Source: CBDEGK01 sp965237855
Lineage (GTDB): Bacteria > Pseudomonadota > Gammaproteobacteria > Pseudomonadales > Halieaceae
Length of the DNA stretch: 64,000 nucleotides
Reading direction: 5' to 3'
Assembly (NCBI GenBank): GCA_965237855.1
Contig: CBDEGK010000003.1
Coordinates: forward strand, 620,001-684,000
Below the pieces are notes generated by a model. That model saw nothing but the letters and a program-made list of their open reading frames with translations. It had not been told where the DNA came from and did not search any database. The translations under genes were made by a program, and so were the position numbers. Of this stretch, positions 40,914 to 50,507 are shown piece after piece. Position 1 is the first letter of the stretch, and the number at the start of each line of letters is the position of its first letter.

Positions 40914-41354
40914 TCACCAGGCCCCAGTATTCTCCATCGATACCCAAGGCTCGGAGGGCGCTAGCGCTTCACCCTTCTGCAGCAGCTCAATCGATATACC
41001 ATCAGGGGATCGAACGAAGGCCATGTGACCATCCCTGGGTGGTCGGTTGATAGTCACCCCAGCGTCCAGCAAGCGCTGGCAGTATTCATAGATATTTTCC
41101 ACCCGGTAGGCGAGGTGACCGAAATTTCGTCCGCCGTTGTATTCCTGTGGATCCCAATTGTGGGTGATCTCAAGACAAGGCCGATTCTGGGCTTCTGCGT
41201 TCGGCAAGTCTCCGGGTGCGGCCAGGAAAACCAGGGTGAAGCGGCCGGCCTCGCTGTCGTATCTATTAACTTCTTTCAAGCCGAGACAATTACAGTAGAA
41301 GCCTAGTGATTCCTTGAGATTGGTGGCGCGCACCATGGTATGAAGATATTCCAC
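40914..41354 (-). CDS. gloA: Glyoxalase I (lactoylglutathione lyase), VOC family
   Basis: A 146-residue VOC-fold protein with paired beta-alpha-beta-beta-beta modules: MVRATNLKESLGFYCNCLGL at the N-terminus, CLEITHNWDPQEYNGG, GHLAYRVENIYEYC and RSPDGISIELLQKGE. Metal ligands fit His6, Glu in LEITHN, His in GHLAYRV and Glu in IELLQ. It converts the methylglyoxal-glutathione hemithioacetal to S-lactoylglutathione. Converges with the M50 gene, leaving one base between stop codons. Confidence 0.9.
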   Translation of the reverse strand: MEYLHTMVRATNLKESLGFYCNCLGLKEVNRYDSEAGRFTLVFLAAPGDLPNAEAQNRPCLEITHNWDPQEYNGGRNFGHLAYRVENIYEYCQRLLDAGVTINRPPRDGHMAFVRSPDGISIELLQKGEALAPSEPWVSMENTGAW

Positions 41355-41460
41355 GGGATGATCCTATAACCAAATAGGGTTCAATAGTAGAAGCCCGCTA
41401 GAGTTAGGGCAACACGCTCAGGTACAATCGGCGTCTTTTATTGTGAGTGAAATACGCCTT

Positions 41461-42361
41461 ATGTGGTTCAAAAATGTTCGCGCCTACCGTCTTACTAGTC
41501 CCTTCCAGCTCAGTCCTGAGCAGCTCGATGAGCAGCTACAGTCGGGTGTCTTCCAGGCCTGCGGGAATACCCAGGCGGTCTCACTAGGCTGGACATCACC
41601 CCTGGGTACTGACTCTGAGACCTTGGTCCATGCCGCGGCCGGCCGGACGCTGATTTGTATGAAGCGAGAGGAAAAGCTGTTGCCAGCTACCGTGGTTAGG
41701 GAAATGCTGGCGGAGAAGGTGGATCTGATTGAGCAGGAGGAAGGTCGAAAAGTTTACCGCAAAGAGCGCCTCAGTTTGAAAGATGACATTGTGCAGGACT
41801 GCCTGCCGCGCGCATTTTCCCGCTCGGGTACGGTATTTGCCTATATTGATACGCGCGAGAACTGGCTGTTTGTGGATAGTGCCAGCGCCGGGCGGGCTGA
41901 GGAGTTGCTAAATTTGCTGCGGGACAACCTGGGTTCTTTTCCGTTGATATTGCCGCAGGTGAAGGATTCCCCGGTAAATACCATGACGAACTGGTTGGTG
42001 CACCGGAATTTGCCGGAAGACCTCAGCTTGTCTGGTGATTGCGAAATGAAAGAGCTAACCGAGGATGGCGGCGTTGTTCGCTGTCGCGGGGTGGAGATGC
42101 CGGGGGAGTCATTTGCAGGCGGGGCGTCAGATCGTCCGCTTGGGCGTTCACTGGGATGAGCGGGCGAGCTTTACACTGGCGGAAGACCTCTGTATTCGGC
42201 GATTGAAATTCGCCGACGAGCTGGTCGCGGAGAACCAGGATTTAGCGGATGAGGACCCCCTGGCCAAAATTGATGCAGATTTTGAACTGATGTCTTCCGC
42301 GGTGACAGAATTACAGAACCGCATGATGACACTGTTTGGAGGTGAGGCCGCTGAGCAATAA
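41461..42361 (+). pseudogene. rdgC: rdgC, recombination-associated protein, broken by a +1 frameshift
   Basis: The product starting MWFKNVRAYRLTSPF matches RdgC, a ring-shaped DNA-binding protein that restrains RecA. Frame 1 runs from ATG 41461 (aligned with the usual MLWFKN start) but leaves homology after VVRCRGVEMPGE and stops at 42157-42159. The normal C-terminus (WDERASFTLAEDLCIRRLKF, then KIDADFELM) is intact in the next frame up to 42361. Removing one G from the GGGGG run at 42102-42106 joins the two into about 299 residues, close to the usual length of about 300. A -10-like TACAAT lies at 41423. Either a true inactivating insertion or a homopolymer sequencing error. Confidence 0.85.
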
Positions 42362-42433
42362 TTCCCAGAAGTACGATACTGGCTTGCCGCGGAAATAGGA
42401 CTAATCTTATCTAAAAGATAGGGGTTGCTGAAC

Positions 42434-44419
42434 TTGGTAGAAACCAGCGTTTCCACGCGTGTCCAATTGGCCTACGGCGCGAGTAATCAAAGTGAGCTTA
42501 TCGAGGCCTTGGCGACGGCGAATGTTGATCTGTTGCCTATCACCTCGCCGTCTGACCTGGAGGGTGCAGAGCCAGCTTTGCTGCTGTTGGACTCCAGCTT
42601 GTTGGCGGTTACCGATGCCAGGAGCTGGCGCCGAGCGCTATTGAATAGTAGCCCGGACGCGCAGCTCGTTGCAGAGGTCCCCTGTGATGAGGCTGACCTG
42701 GTCCTGGCTGCTGGAGTTAGTCAGGCAGACAACATGCGGGTTCTACACCTGGCGTTGAGGCGCTGGGTCTTGCAGCGCGAAAATCGACAACTGCAGGCGG
42801 CCCTGGCTACCACCGAGCGCAATCTGGAATTACTCGCCGATATAGGCATTGCGCTTTCCGCTGAGAAAGAACTGGATCACTTGCTGGACCATATTCTTAA
42901 GGAAGCACAAAACCTGGCCTGTTGTGACGCCGCCTCTTTGTTCCTGGTGGATCATGAAGAGGGCGAGCCGGACAGGTTGGCCTTCAAGCTGACTCGCAAT
43001 GATTCGCTGCGAACCGATTTTCACGAACAAAGACTTGAACTGGATCGAACCTCTATTGTGGGTTATGCCGCAGTAACTGGCCATGAGGTCAATATTCCAG
43101 ATGCCTACGCCTTGTCTGATAGCGAACCCTACAGCTTTAACCCAGCTTTTGATGCCGCCATGGGCTATCGCACCGTATCGATCCTGGTCGTACCCATGAG
43201 CAATTATCGAGAGGAAGTAGTGGGAGTGCTGCAATTTATTAATCGAAAAACCTCCCGCGAATTAAAGCTGGATTCGCCGGAGGTTGCACTGGCTGAAACA
43301 CTGCCTTTTCACCAGGAACAGATTCGATTGCTGCGCGCGCTGGCAGGGCAATCTGCTATTGCTCTGGAAAACAACCTGCTGCTCGACAACATCAACCGCT
43401 TGTTTAGTGGTTTTGTGCAGGCGGCGGTGACCGCCATTGAGCAACGAGATCCGACCACCAGTGGTCACTCGTTTCGGGTGGCTGATCTCACCACGGAGTT
43501 GGCACAGGTGCTACCGCAGGCCAGGATAGTTCGATATCGCGACGTGATTTTTCGAGAGGACGATATCCGGGAATTGCGCTACGCCGCTCTGTTGCATGAT
43601 TTCGGCAAGGTTGGAGTGCGGGAACATGTGTTGGTGAAAGCCAAGAAGCTGCCCGACAAGCAGTACGACATTATCCGCTACCGAATCCGCCTGGAGCAGG
43701 AGCGCCTGCGACGGCAGGCCGGAGAACAGGTACTTCTGCTCCATCGCAGTGGCGGCAAGTCGGCGGAAATAGCCGCTGTCGAAACCGCAGTAATGCAAGA
43801 GGCGAAGCGGTTGGAAACATTTCTTACCGCGATAGAGCACGCCAATGAGCCGACCTTGCTTGATGATGGCGATTTCGAGTACTTAAAAGACATCCGTGCT
43901 TATCCATTTGAAGACGACCGCGGCCAATCGGGAACGCTTATTGATGATTTTGAATTTGGGAGCCTGTCAATTCGGCGCGGTAGCCTGACCGAGGCGGAGC
44001 GCGCAGAGATCGAGTCCCACGTGGTGCACACAGCCAACTTCCTGCGCCTGATACCCTGGACGGCTGAACTGGCCCGAATACCCGAGATAGCTGAAGCGCA
44101 TCATGAAAAACTAGATGGGACAGGTTACCCTAGGGGTCTCAACCACCAGGAGATACCCATAGGTTCGAAAATGATGGCAATCTGTGACATATACGATGCC
44201 CTGGCGGCGTCTGACCGACCCTATAAGTCAGCCGTGCCAAAGGATATTGCCTATCGCATTCTTGAAGAAGAGGCGGCAGCGGGCAAGCTGGATTCCGATC
44301 TGGTTGAGCTCTTTATTCAGGCAGATATTCAGCAAGTGTTGGTGGGCAAGACGTACGGTAGTGGTGTTTCTGCACATCAGGCCAGTAGCTCCAATCACCC
44401 CTGCGACCATACAGACTAG
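42434..44419 (+). CDS. GAF / HD-GYP domain cyclic-di-GMP phosphodiesterase-like protein
   Basis: About 661 residues from TTG 42434, which has ATAGGGG nine bases upstream; TTG 42425 is an alternative. Residues 1-110 resemble a degenerate receiver domain (LLLLDSSLL). A helix leads into a GAF domain at about 125-305, then an HD-GYP domain with LLHDFGK and HHEKLDGTGYPRGL, the full signature of c-di-GMP hydrolases. A segment of about 110 residues (43652-43981) is inserted between the HD and GYP halves. It is followed after 12 bases by mnmH. Enzyme activity is likely because the motifs are intact; its signal is unknown. Confidence 0.88.
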   Translation: MVETSVSTRVQLAYGASNQSELIEALATANVDLLPITSPSDLEGAEPALLLLDSSLLAVTDARSWRRALLNSSPDAQLVAEVPCDEADLVLAAGVSQADNMRVLHLALRRWVLQRENRQLQAALATTERNLELLADIGIALSAEKELDHLLDHILKEAQNLACCDAASLFLVDHEEGEPDRLAFKLTRNDSLRTDFHEQRLELDRTSIVGYAAVTGHEVNIPDAYALSDSEPYSFNPAFDAAMGYRTVSILVVPMSNYREEVVGVLQFINRKTSRELKLDSPEVALAETLPFHQEQIRLLRALAGQSAIALENNLLLDNINRLFSGFVQAAVTAIEQRDPTTSGHSFRVADLTTELAQVLPQARIVRYRDVIFREDDIRELRYAALLHDFGKVGVREHVLVKAKKLPDKQYDIIRYRIRLEQERLRRQAGEQVLLLHRSGGKSAEIAAVETAVMQEAKRLETFLTAIEHANEPTLLDDGDFEYLKDIRAYPFEDDRGQSGTLIDDFEFGSLSIRRGSLTEAERAEIESHVVHTANFLRLIPWTAELARIPEIAEAHHEKLDGTGYPRGLNHQEIPIGSKMMAICDIYDALAASDRPYKSAVPKDIAYRILEEEAAAGKLDSDLVELFIQADIQQVLVGKTYGSGVSAHQASSSNHPCDHTD

Positions 44420-44431
44420 CCGGTTACCCCA

Positions 44432-45538
44432 GTGTCTGTACGCGAAGATACCTCCGATTACCGGACGCTGCTTTTGAGTGGAGTTCCGCTTCTCGACACC
44501 CGATCGCCGGTAGAGTTTGAAAAAGGCGCGTTTCCAACCGCCCAGAATATTCCTCTCATGAGCGATGACGAACGGCATTTGGTCGGTATTCGATACAAGG
44601 AATCTGGCCAACAATCCGCCATTGAGCTTGGCAATGAACTGGTCAGTGGCGATGGCCGTCAGCAACGGCTTGATGCCTGGTGCAATTTCGCCAGAAACAA
44701 CTGCGAGGGCTACCTATATTGCTTTCGAGGCGGTTTGCGCTCACAAACTGTACAGGCCTGGATGCAAGAATGTGGGGCGCATTACCCCCTGGTGAAGGGT
44801 GGTTATAAAGCCATGCGACGCTTCCTGCTGGAGGAATTGCCGCGCTGCCTGGATCTAGCAAAACTGGTCTTGATATCCGGAAAAACCGGTACCGGTAAAA
44901 CCCGTGTTATCGATGCTTTGGAATCAGCAATAGATCTGGAGGGCATTGCCCGTCATCGCGGATCGACGTTTGGGCGGCTTTTGATCGAACAACCCACGCA
45001 GATCAGTTTTGAGAATACGCTGATAACCCAGTTCTTACAGAAACTTGAATCGGGTTATCCCACACTCTTCCTGGAAGACGAAGGGCATTTGATTGGCCGA
45101 GTTGCGCTGCCTGACGATCTGCGCCTCGCCATGAAGGCTGCACCGATGTTGGTGGTAGAGGAGCCTATCCCTAGTCGGGTTGGGGTGGTGGTGGATGACT
45201 ATGTTATTGACCTGGGGCGTCGTTTTGAGGCGCACTTCCCTGGATTTGGGCCCCTGCAACATGCGCAGCGGTTGCGGGAAGACGTGGCCAAAATCCGCAA
45301 GCGGCTAGGCGGCGCCTTACATCAACAGGTGGATCAACAGATACAGGATGCATTTGCCTTGCAGCTTCACACAGGCGATCTCGCCGCTCACGGGCAATGG
45401 ATAGAAACACTTCTGCTGCAATACTATGACCCGATGTACGAATATCAGTTGAGTCGGCGCGAGGGCAAGGTGTTGTATGTCGGAGATCGTGCGGCTGTCA
45501 TTGATGCCGCCCAGAGTGAGAAGTGGAGCACAGCTTGA
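44432..45538 (+). CDS. mnmH: tRNA 2-selenouridine synthase MnmH (SelU)
   Basis: The 368-residue protein starts at GTG. Its N-terminal rhodanese domain has active cysteine in YCFRGGLRSQ (near residue 97), and its second half has the P-loop SGKTGTGKT near 150. It replaces sulfur by selenium in 2-thiouridine at the wobble position of tRNAs for Lys, Glu and Gln, using selenophosphate. The selenophosphate synthetase gene overlaps its 3' end by 16 bases, making a selenium-supply/selenium-use pair. Confidence 0.95.
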   Translation: MSVREDTSDYRTLLLSGVPLLDTRSPVEFEKGAFPTAQNIPLMSDDERHLVGIRYKESGQQSAIELGNELVSGDGRQQRLDAWCNFARNNCEGYLYCFRGGLRSQTVQAWMQECGAHYPLVKGGYKAMRRFLLEELPRCLDLAKLVLISGKTGTGKTRVIDALESAIDLEGIARHRGSTFGRLLIEQPTQISFENTLITQFLQKLESGYPTLFLEDEGHLIGRVALPDDLRLAMKAAPMLVVEEPIPSRVGVVVDDYVIDLGRRFEAHFPGFGPLQHAQRLREDVAKIRKRLGGALHQQVDQQIQDAFALQLHTGDLAAHGQWIETLLLQYYDPMYEYQLSRREGKVLYVGDRAAVIDAAQSEKWSTA

Positions 45539-47715
45539 TCAGCTCAAGTTGGAAGCGGGATCTAGTGCTGGTCGGCGGCGGGCATGCGCATGTCCTGGCA
45601 ATGCGCATGTTGGCCATGAAGCCTATGGCCGGCGTGAGGCTAAGCCTGGTAAGCCCGGACAACTTCACACCGTATTCCGGAATGTTACCTGGGCTGGTGG
45701 CAGGGCATTACTCCCATGAGCATATTCATATTGATCTGAATCGTTTTTGCGCTCGCCTGGGTGTGCGCTTTATCCGAGCCAGGGCAGATGGAATTGATCT
45801 TGGCAAGCAAAGGATTCTGTTGGCAGGCCGCGCCCCCTTGTCATTCGATGTACTGTCCTTCGATATTGGTTCTCAACCTGGCGCTGAGCAGGTTGCTGGG
45901 GCGTTAGACTATGGCGTGCCGGTGAAACCGGTAGCCAGTTTCTACCAGCGCTGGCTGCGGGTGGTCGAGGCGGTTGTCCAGGTCACTACTGATACACCCA
46001 AACATCTCGCTGTAGTTGGCGGCGGCGCCGGCAGTGTCGAACTGGCACTGGCGATGGCACATACCCTACCGAAAAAAGCTGTACGCATTAGCCTCGTTTG
46101 TGGCACCACACTGCTGAATGAATACCACCAGCGCACACGTCATGTTGTCCGTCGGCATTGTAGCGAACTCGGTATTGTAATCCGGGAGCGGGCGCCAGTG
46201 GTCTCAGTTACCGACAACTCCTTACAGCTGGAAGATGGCTCCGAGCTCGCATATGACGAGGTGTTTTGGTGTACCCAGGCAGCGGGTGCAAGCTGGCTGG
46301 CAGAGTCGGGTCTGACGTGTGATGAATCGGGATTTCTGCAAGTCAGGGATACGCTGCAGCTCCTCGACCAGGACAATCTCTTTGCCGCTGGAGATGTGGC
46401 CAGCCAGGTAAATCATCCTCGACCCAAAGCGGGTGTGTTTGCCGTGCGCCAGGCCCCGGTGTTGGCACGAAATCTGGCCGCCTATCTTGCGGGAGACATG
46501 CTGAAAGATTACCGTCCCCAGCGCAAGTTCCTGTCCATGTTGTCACTGGGTGATCGACAGGCTGTTGCGGAAAAAGGATTGTTTCGGGCATCTGGGGCAT
46601 GGGTATGGCGCTGGAAGAATCAAATCGATAGCCGCTTTATGCGTAAGTTTGAAGATCTGCCGGCTACCATGCCGACGCCAGCAACAGCTGACCCCCCCGA
46701 GATGCATTGTGGGGGCTGTGGGGCAAAACTACCAGGCAGCAATCTGCAGGCGGTACTTGCGGAGCTTGGTAAGGAATATCCAACCGTAGTCGATATCCAA
46801 AATTTGGCCGACGATGCCTCCAGCTTGAACATCCCTGCAGCGGGCGTGATATTTCAGAGCGTAGATGTACTGCGCGCATTGATCGACGATCCCTGGCTAA
46901 TGGGCCGACTGGCAGTGTTGCATGCCCTCAGTGATCTGCATGCGATGGGGGCGAAGCCCTATTCAGTGTTGTCCCATATCTGCCTGCCCTACGCGAGTCG
47001 ACGCATGCAGGAATCTGAGCTGTACGCAATTTTGTCAGGGGCTTGTTTTGAGCTGCAACGAGAGGGGGCAGTGCTTTCAGGTGGTCACACACTGGAAGGG
47101 CCGGAGCTTTCTATAGGTTTCACCGTCAATGGCCTGGCCGAGGAGGGCGTGCTGCAGAAGAGCGACGTGAGAGCCGGTGACCAATTAATTCTGTGTAAAC
47201 CGCTGGGAACCGGGGTGTTGTTTGCTGCTCAGCAGCAGGGTCTTGCGCGCGGAGAGTGGATATCGAGTGCACTGGAATTCATGCTGCAGAGCAACGCTGC
47301 GGCTGCGGGGTTGGCAAGGCAGCACCAGCTTATTGCGGCCACGGATATCACCGGCTTTGGTTTGCTCGGACACCTGGCAGAGATGTTGGGTGAAAGCGGG
47401 CTGCAGGCGAGAATTGATGTGAACAGCGTACCTGTCCTTGACGGGGTTTCGGACTGTTACGCCCAGGGTGTTGCCAGTACCTTGCAACCGGGCAACCAGG
47501 CGCTTGTCGCTGAGCTGCTGCCGTTCGACTCGGCGCCTGATGCTCCACAGCTACAGCCAATGTTCGATCCACAGACCTCAGGCGGACTACTATTTGCTGT
47601 GAGTGCTGAGCGAAGTGAGGGTTTTCTGCTTGCACTACGGCAACAGGGTTACAGTCGTGCCGCGGTGGTAGGTGAGCTAGCAGCTTCTGACTCACCGGGC
47701 TATAGTTTTAACTAA
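45523..47715 (+). CDS. selD: Selenide, water dikinase SelD fused to an NADH-dehydrogenase-like flavoprotein
   Basis: A 730-residue fusion. Residues about 10-370 form a pyridine-nucleotide/FAD oxidoreductase (DLVLVGGGHAHVLAMRML; second dinucleotide motif VVGGGAGSVELALAM). Residues about 385-730 are SelD, which makes selenophosphate from selenide and ATP. The SelD active site is HCGGCGAKLPG, with Cys and Lys in place, so it is not itself a selenoprotein. The oxidoreductase may feed reduced selenium to SelD. Start is GTG 45523 within mnmH. No selA, selB or Sec-tRNA gene is in the window, so the visible use for selenophosphate is tRNA modification. Confidence 0.93.
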   Translation: MEHSLISSSWKRDLVLVGGGHAHVLAMRMLAMKPMAGVRLSLVSPDNFTPYSGMLPGLVAGHYSHEHIHIDLNRFCARLGVRFIRARADGIDLGKQRILLAGRAPLSFDVLSFDIGSQPGAEQVAGALDYGVPVKPVASFYQRWLRVVEAVVQVTTDTPKHLAVVGGGAGSVELALAMAHTLPKKAVRISLVCGTTLLNEYHQRTRHVVRRHCSELGIVIRERAPVVSVTDNSLQLEDGSELAYDEVFWCTQAAGASWLAESGLTCDESGFLQVRDTLQLLDQDNLFAAGDVASQVNHPRPKAGVFAVRQAPVLARNLAAYLAGDMLKDYRPQRKFLSMLSLGDRQAVAEKGLFRASGAWVWRWKNQIDSRFMRKFEDLPATMPTPATADPPEMHCGGCGAKLPGSNLQAVLAELGKEYPTVVDIQNLADDASSLNIPAAGVIFQSVDVLRALIDDPWLMGRLAVLHALSDLHAMGAKPYSVLSHICLPYASRRMQESELYAILSGACFELQREGAVLSGGHTLEGPELSIGFTVNGLAEEGVLQKSDVRAGDQLILCKPLGTGVLFAAQQQGLARGEWISSALEFMLQSNAAAAGLARQHQLIAATDITGFGLLGHLAEMLGESGLQARIDVNSVPVLDGVSDCYAQGVASTLQPGNQALVAELLPFDSAPDAPQLQPMFDPQTSGGLLFAVSAERSEGFLLALRQQGYSRAAVVGELAASDSPGYSFN

Positions 47716-47798
47716 TACTCGGCTGTAGGTACTAACTAGCACCAGGGCATAGCCACAAATTTTGCGGCGCTTTTTCGAGCAGCTGCCATAATTAGGGG

Positions 47799-50279
47799 AT
47801 GGAAGTCCCTGTCGAGCACATATCACCGCTGGCAGATCAGGTCATGGGCCTGATGCTGCTGATTCTGGTAGCCAGTATGACGGAGCTATTAAGCCACCGC
47901 TTACCGCGACTGCCCTATACAGTTGCGCTGGTCCTGGTTGGGGCCCTGCTACATGAATTGTCGGGGTGGATTCCTGGTCTACACCTGCTGACCGATTTCG
48001 AGTTGACCCCGGAGCTGGTGTTATTCGTATTTCTCCCCACGCTTATATTTGAATCCGCCCATAATCTCGACGCCAGGGAGTTGCAGAGCAATTTGCTACC
48101 CGTGTTAACCCTGGCGGTGCCGGGGCTCTTGCTCTCGACAGCTATAATTGGCGGAATAATATACAGCGTCTCCTCGTTCGAGCTCATCATATGCCTGTTG
48201 CTTGGCTCTATCCTTAGTGCCACAGACCCGGTGGCGGTTATCTCCCTGTTTAAACAATTGGGCGTGCCGGAGCGACTCACAGTCCTGGTCGAGGGGGAAA
48301 GCCTGTTTAATGATGCCACCTCGTTGGTGCTGGCGACCCTGTTGTTGGGCATTGCCGTGTCCGGGGAGTTCGCCAGCGACACCGTCTACGAGGGAATAGG
48401 ACGCTTCCTGGTGGTATTTCTTGGTGGTATAGCCATAGGCAGCCTGTTTGCGTTTGTGGCGACCCAGCTATTGGGAAGGATCCACGCCGTACCGGTCGTT
48501 GAAATAAGCCTGACCACGGTACTGGCCTATTTATCCTTCCTGGTTGCCGAACACAGCTTACATGTCAGTGGCATTATGGCGGTGGTGGCAGCCGGCTTGA
48601 TCATGGGCTCCTATGGTTCATCAAAAATCTCCCCGGGAACCGTTGAGTACATGGAGCACTTCTGGGACTACGCAGCCGCGCTGGCCAACGCCCTCATTTT
48701 TCTGCTGGTGGGTATGCAGGTGGATATGGTTGGGCTGTGGCAGAACATTGACCTGATCCTGTGGGTAGCCATTGCCATGCTGATATCGCGCGCCGTGGTG
48801 GTTTTTGGATTGGTGCCGCAATTGGCTCGGCTCCCCAATAGCGAGCCGGTTAGCAAAGCCTATCAGTTGGTGATGTACTGGGGCGGTTTGCGGGGGGCGA
48901 TTGCCTTGGCAATTGTGCTGTCCTTACCTGCCTTTGACTACAAAGACACCCTGGTTGCGGTGGTGATGGGTGCGGTGTTGTTCACCCTGTTGGTGCAGGG
49001 CTTGAGCATCGAAAACCTGGTCAACCGCCTCGGACTCAGTGAACCCGATATGGCAGAGAAACTTGCCCAGAAGGAAGCCGGCCTGCATGCGAAAGAGCAT
49101 AGCCTGGCCAGCCTGGAGGGTCTGGAAAAAGGTGGATTTTTCTCCTCCAGGGTTGCTGATCGTCTGCGGCAAGAATCCGTGCACTCAATTCATCAGCTTC
49201 AGGAAGATATTTCGCGGCTGTCCGAGGCAATGCACGCGAGCGACTCAGGCAGAATACTGTCGATGCGCACACTCTCCCGGGAGAAAAGCCGCTACCAGGA
49301 ACTGTTTAGGCGGGGACTGGTTGGCGAACCGGCTTTTCGCGAGCTTGCTTACAATGTGCGAGTCCAGCTGGATGATGCCAAGCATTACGGGAAATTGCCG
49401 GGAGCCACTTACGGCGTATCCCCGCTGGAGAAAGTGCTGGTATGGGTTGTGCAATCGCTGGGTATGTTGCCCCTGTTGGGTGGCTGGAGCGAACACCACC
49501 AGAGAATGTTGATGATGCGAGATTACCAGGTCTCCTGGGCGCGATACCGCGCCGCCAGCAGTGTACTGCGCAACCTCGATGAGATCGCTGCGGAAAGTGG
49601 TGTGTCTGCAGAATCCGTGCAGAGCATTCGAGACTGCTATCAAACTCTTGCCGGGGAGTCACAGGCTGAGCTTGAGCAAACCGCGGAACTCTATCCCGAG
49701 TTCGTTGAAGCTTCGCAGGAAAAACTGGGCTCACGTTTATTGCTCATTAGTGAACAAGACGCCATTGGCAGGGTGGGTGCACTGGGCATTTTGCCTGATG
49801 GTGTGGCGACCGCGATTATGCAGGATCAAGAAAAACGTTTGCGCTCGCTGGCCAGCGAGGACCTGACGCGTTTCCTGGAGATAAACCCCACGGAATTGCT
49901 CGCCAAGGTGCCCATGTTTTCCGGGCTCGATGAAGAGAGTTTTTTAACGCTAGCGCGGCATTTGAGGATGAGAAGCTTTCCCAAGGGCGAATCGATTATT
50001 CAGCAGCATCAACACGGCAATTCACTCTTTATGATTGCCCGTGGTGTCGCGTCTGTCACAATGGAAATACAGGCCTCTGAAGAGGTTGCCCGCCTGTATG
50101 CGGGTGATGTTTTTGGGGAAGCGGCCCTGTTGCACGGTTCGCCGCGCAACGCCACGGTCACTGCCGTCACACCCTGCACGGCATATGAGCTTCATCGCGA
50201 GGAATGGTTGGCAGTGTGTAGCGCCAAACCTGATATTCTGTCGGCGGTTGAAGCGGTGGATATGGAGCGCAGTCAATAA
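47799..50279 (+). CDS. Na+/H+ antiporter (CPA1/NhaP type) with C-terminal cyclic-nucleotide-binding domain
   Basis: An 826-residue protein. Residues about 10-400 are the membrane antiporter with PTLIFESAHNL, GSILSATDPVAV and VEGESLFNDATS, the ion-binding core of the CPA1 family. A long helical cytoplasmic part follows. Residues about 695-815 are a cNMP-binding domain whose phosphate cassette FGEAALLHGSPRNATV fits the consensus, including the Arg. It would exchange cytoplasmic Na+ or K+ for H+, with transport perhaps gated by cAMP or cGMP. The ribosome site is poor: AGGGG directly abuts ATG 47799, and a later ATG is possible. Confidence 0.9.
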   Translation: MEVPVEHISPLADQVMGLMLLILVASMTELLSHRLPRLPYTVALVLVGALLHELSGWIPGLHLLTDFELTPELVLFVFLPTLIFESAHNLDARELQSNLLPVLTLAVPGLLLSTAIIGGIIYSVSSFELIICLLLGSILSATDPVAVISLFKQLGVPERLTVLVEGESLFNDATSLVLATLLLGIAVSGEFASDTVYEGIGRFLVVFLGGIAIGSLFAFVATQLLGRIHAVPVVEISLTTVLAYLSFLVAEHSLHVSGIMAVVAAGLIMGSYGSSKISPGTVEYMEHFWDYAAALANALIFLLVGMQVDMVGLWQNIDLILWVAIAMLISRAVVVFGLVPQLARLPNSEPVSKAYQLVMYWGGLRGAIALAIVLSLPAFDYKDTLVAVVMGAVLFTLLVQGLSIENLVNRLGLSEPDMAEKLAQKEAGLHAKEHSLASLEGLEKGGFFSSRVADRLRQESVHSIHQLQEDISRLSEAMHASDSGRILSMRTLSREKSRYQELFRRGLVGEPAFRELAYNVRVQLDDAKHYGKLPGATYGVSPLEKVLVWVVQSLGMLPLLGGWSEHHQRMLMMRDYQVSWARYRAASSVLRNLDEIAAESGVSAESVQSIRDCYQTLAGESQAELEQTAELYPEFVEASQEKLGSRLLLISEQDAIGRVGALGILPDGVATAIMQDQEKRLRSLASEDLTRFLEINPTELLAKVPMFSGLDEESFLTLARHLRMRSFPKGESIIQQHQHGNSLFMIARGVASVTMEIQASEEVARLYAGDVFGEAALLHGSPRNATVTAVTPCTAYELHREEWLAVCSAKPDILSAVEAVDMERSQ

Positions 50280-50507
50280 ATGCCAGGCGAACAGTTGGAA
50301 CCAGGAAGATACAGGCACTACAAAGGCGGGAAGTACCAGGTCATAGACGTTGCCATCCACAGTGAGACTGAAGAATTGCTGGTCATTTATCGCCCTCTCT
50401 ACGGCGAGGGCCGCTTGTGGGCGCGACCCCTGGACATGTTTGTGGAGACTGTGGAGTTCGATGGTAAACAGTTGCCCAGGTTTACGATGATAGATAGTGA
50501 AAGCTAG
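50280..50507 (+). CDS. DUF1653 family protein
   Basis: A 75-residue protein beginning with GRYRHYKGGKYQVIDVA and containing LVIYRPLYGEGRLWARPLDM, the whole of the DUF1653 domain. The start codon follows the antiporter stop with no gap, and the next gene overlaps its end by 11 bases, so translation is coupled. Function unknown; likely a small cytosolic beta-rich protein. Confidence 0.88.
   Translation: MPGEQLEPGRYRHYKGGKYQVIDVAIHSETEELLVIYRPLYGEGRLWARPLDMFVETVEFDGKQLPRFTMIDSES

Noticed and set aside
42095..42115. Programmed ribosomal frameshift in rdgC
   Set aside because: RdgC is not known to use recoding, and I see only a G5 run, without a stimulatory hairpin or upstream Shine-Dalgarno-like element. 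A simple indel is the better explanation.
46700..46735. SelD as a selenoprotein with in-frame UGA
   Set aside because: The active-site motif is encoded as HCGGCGAK with ordinary cysteine codons.
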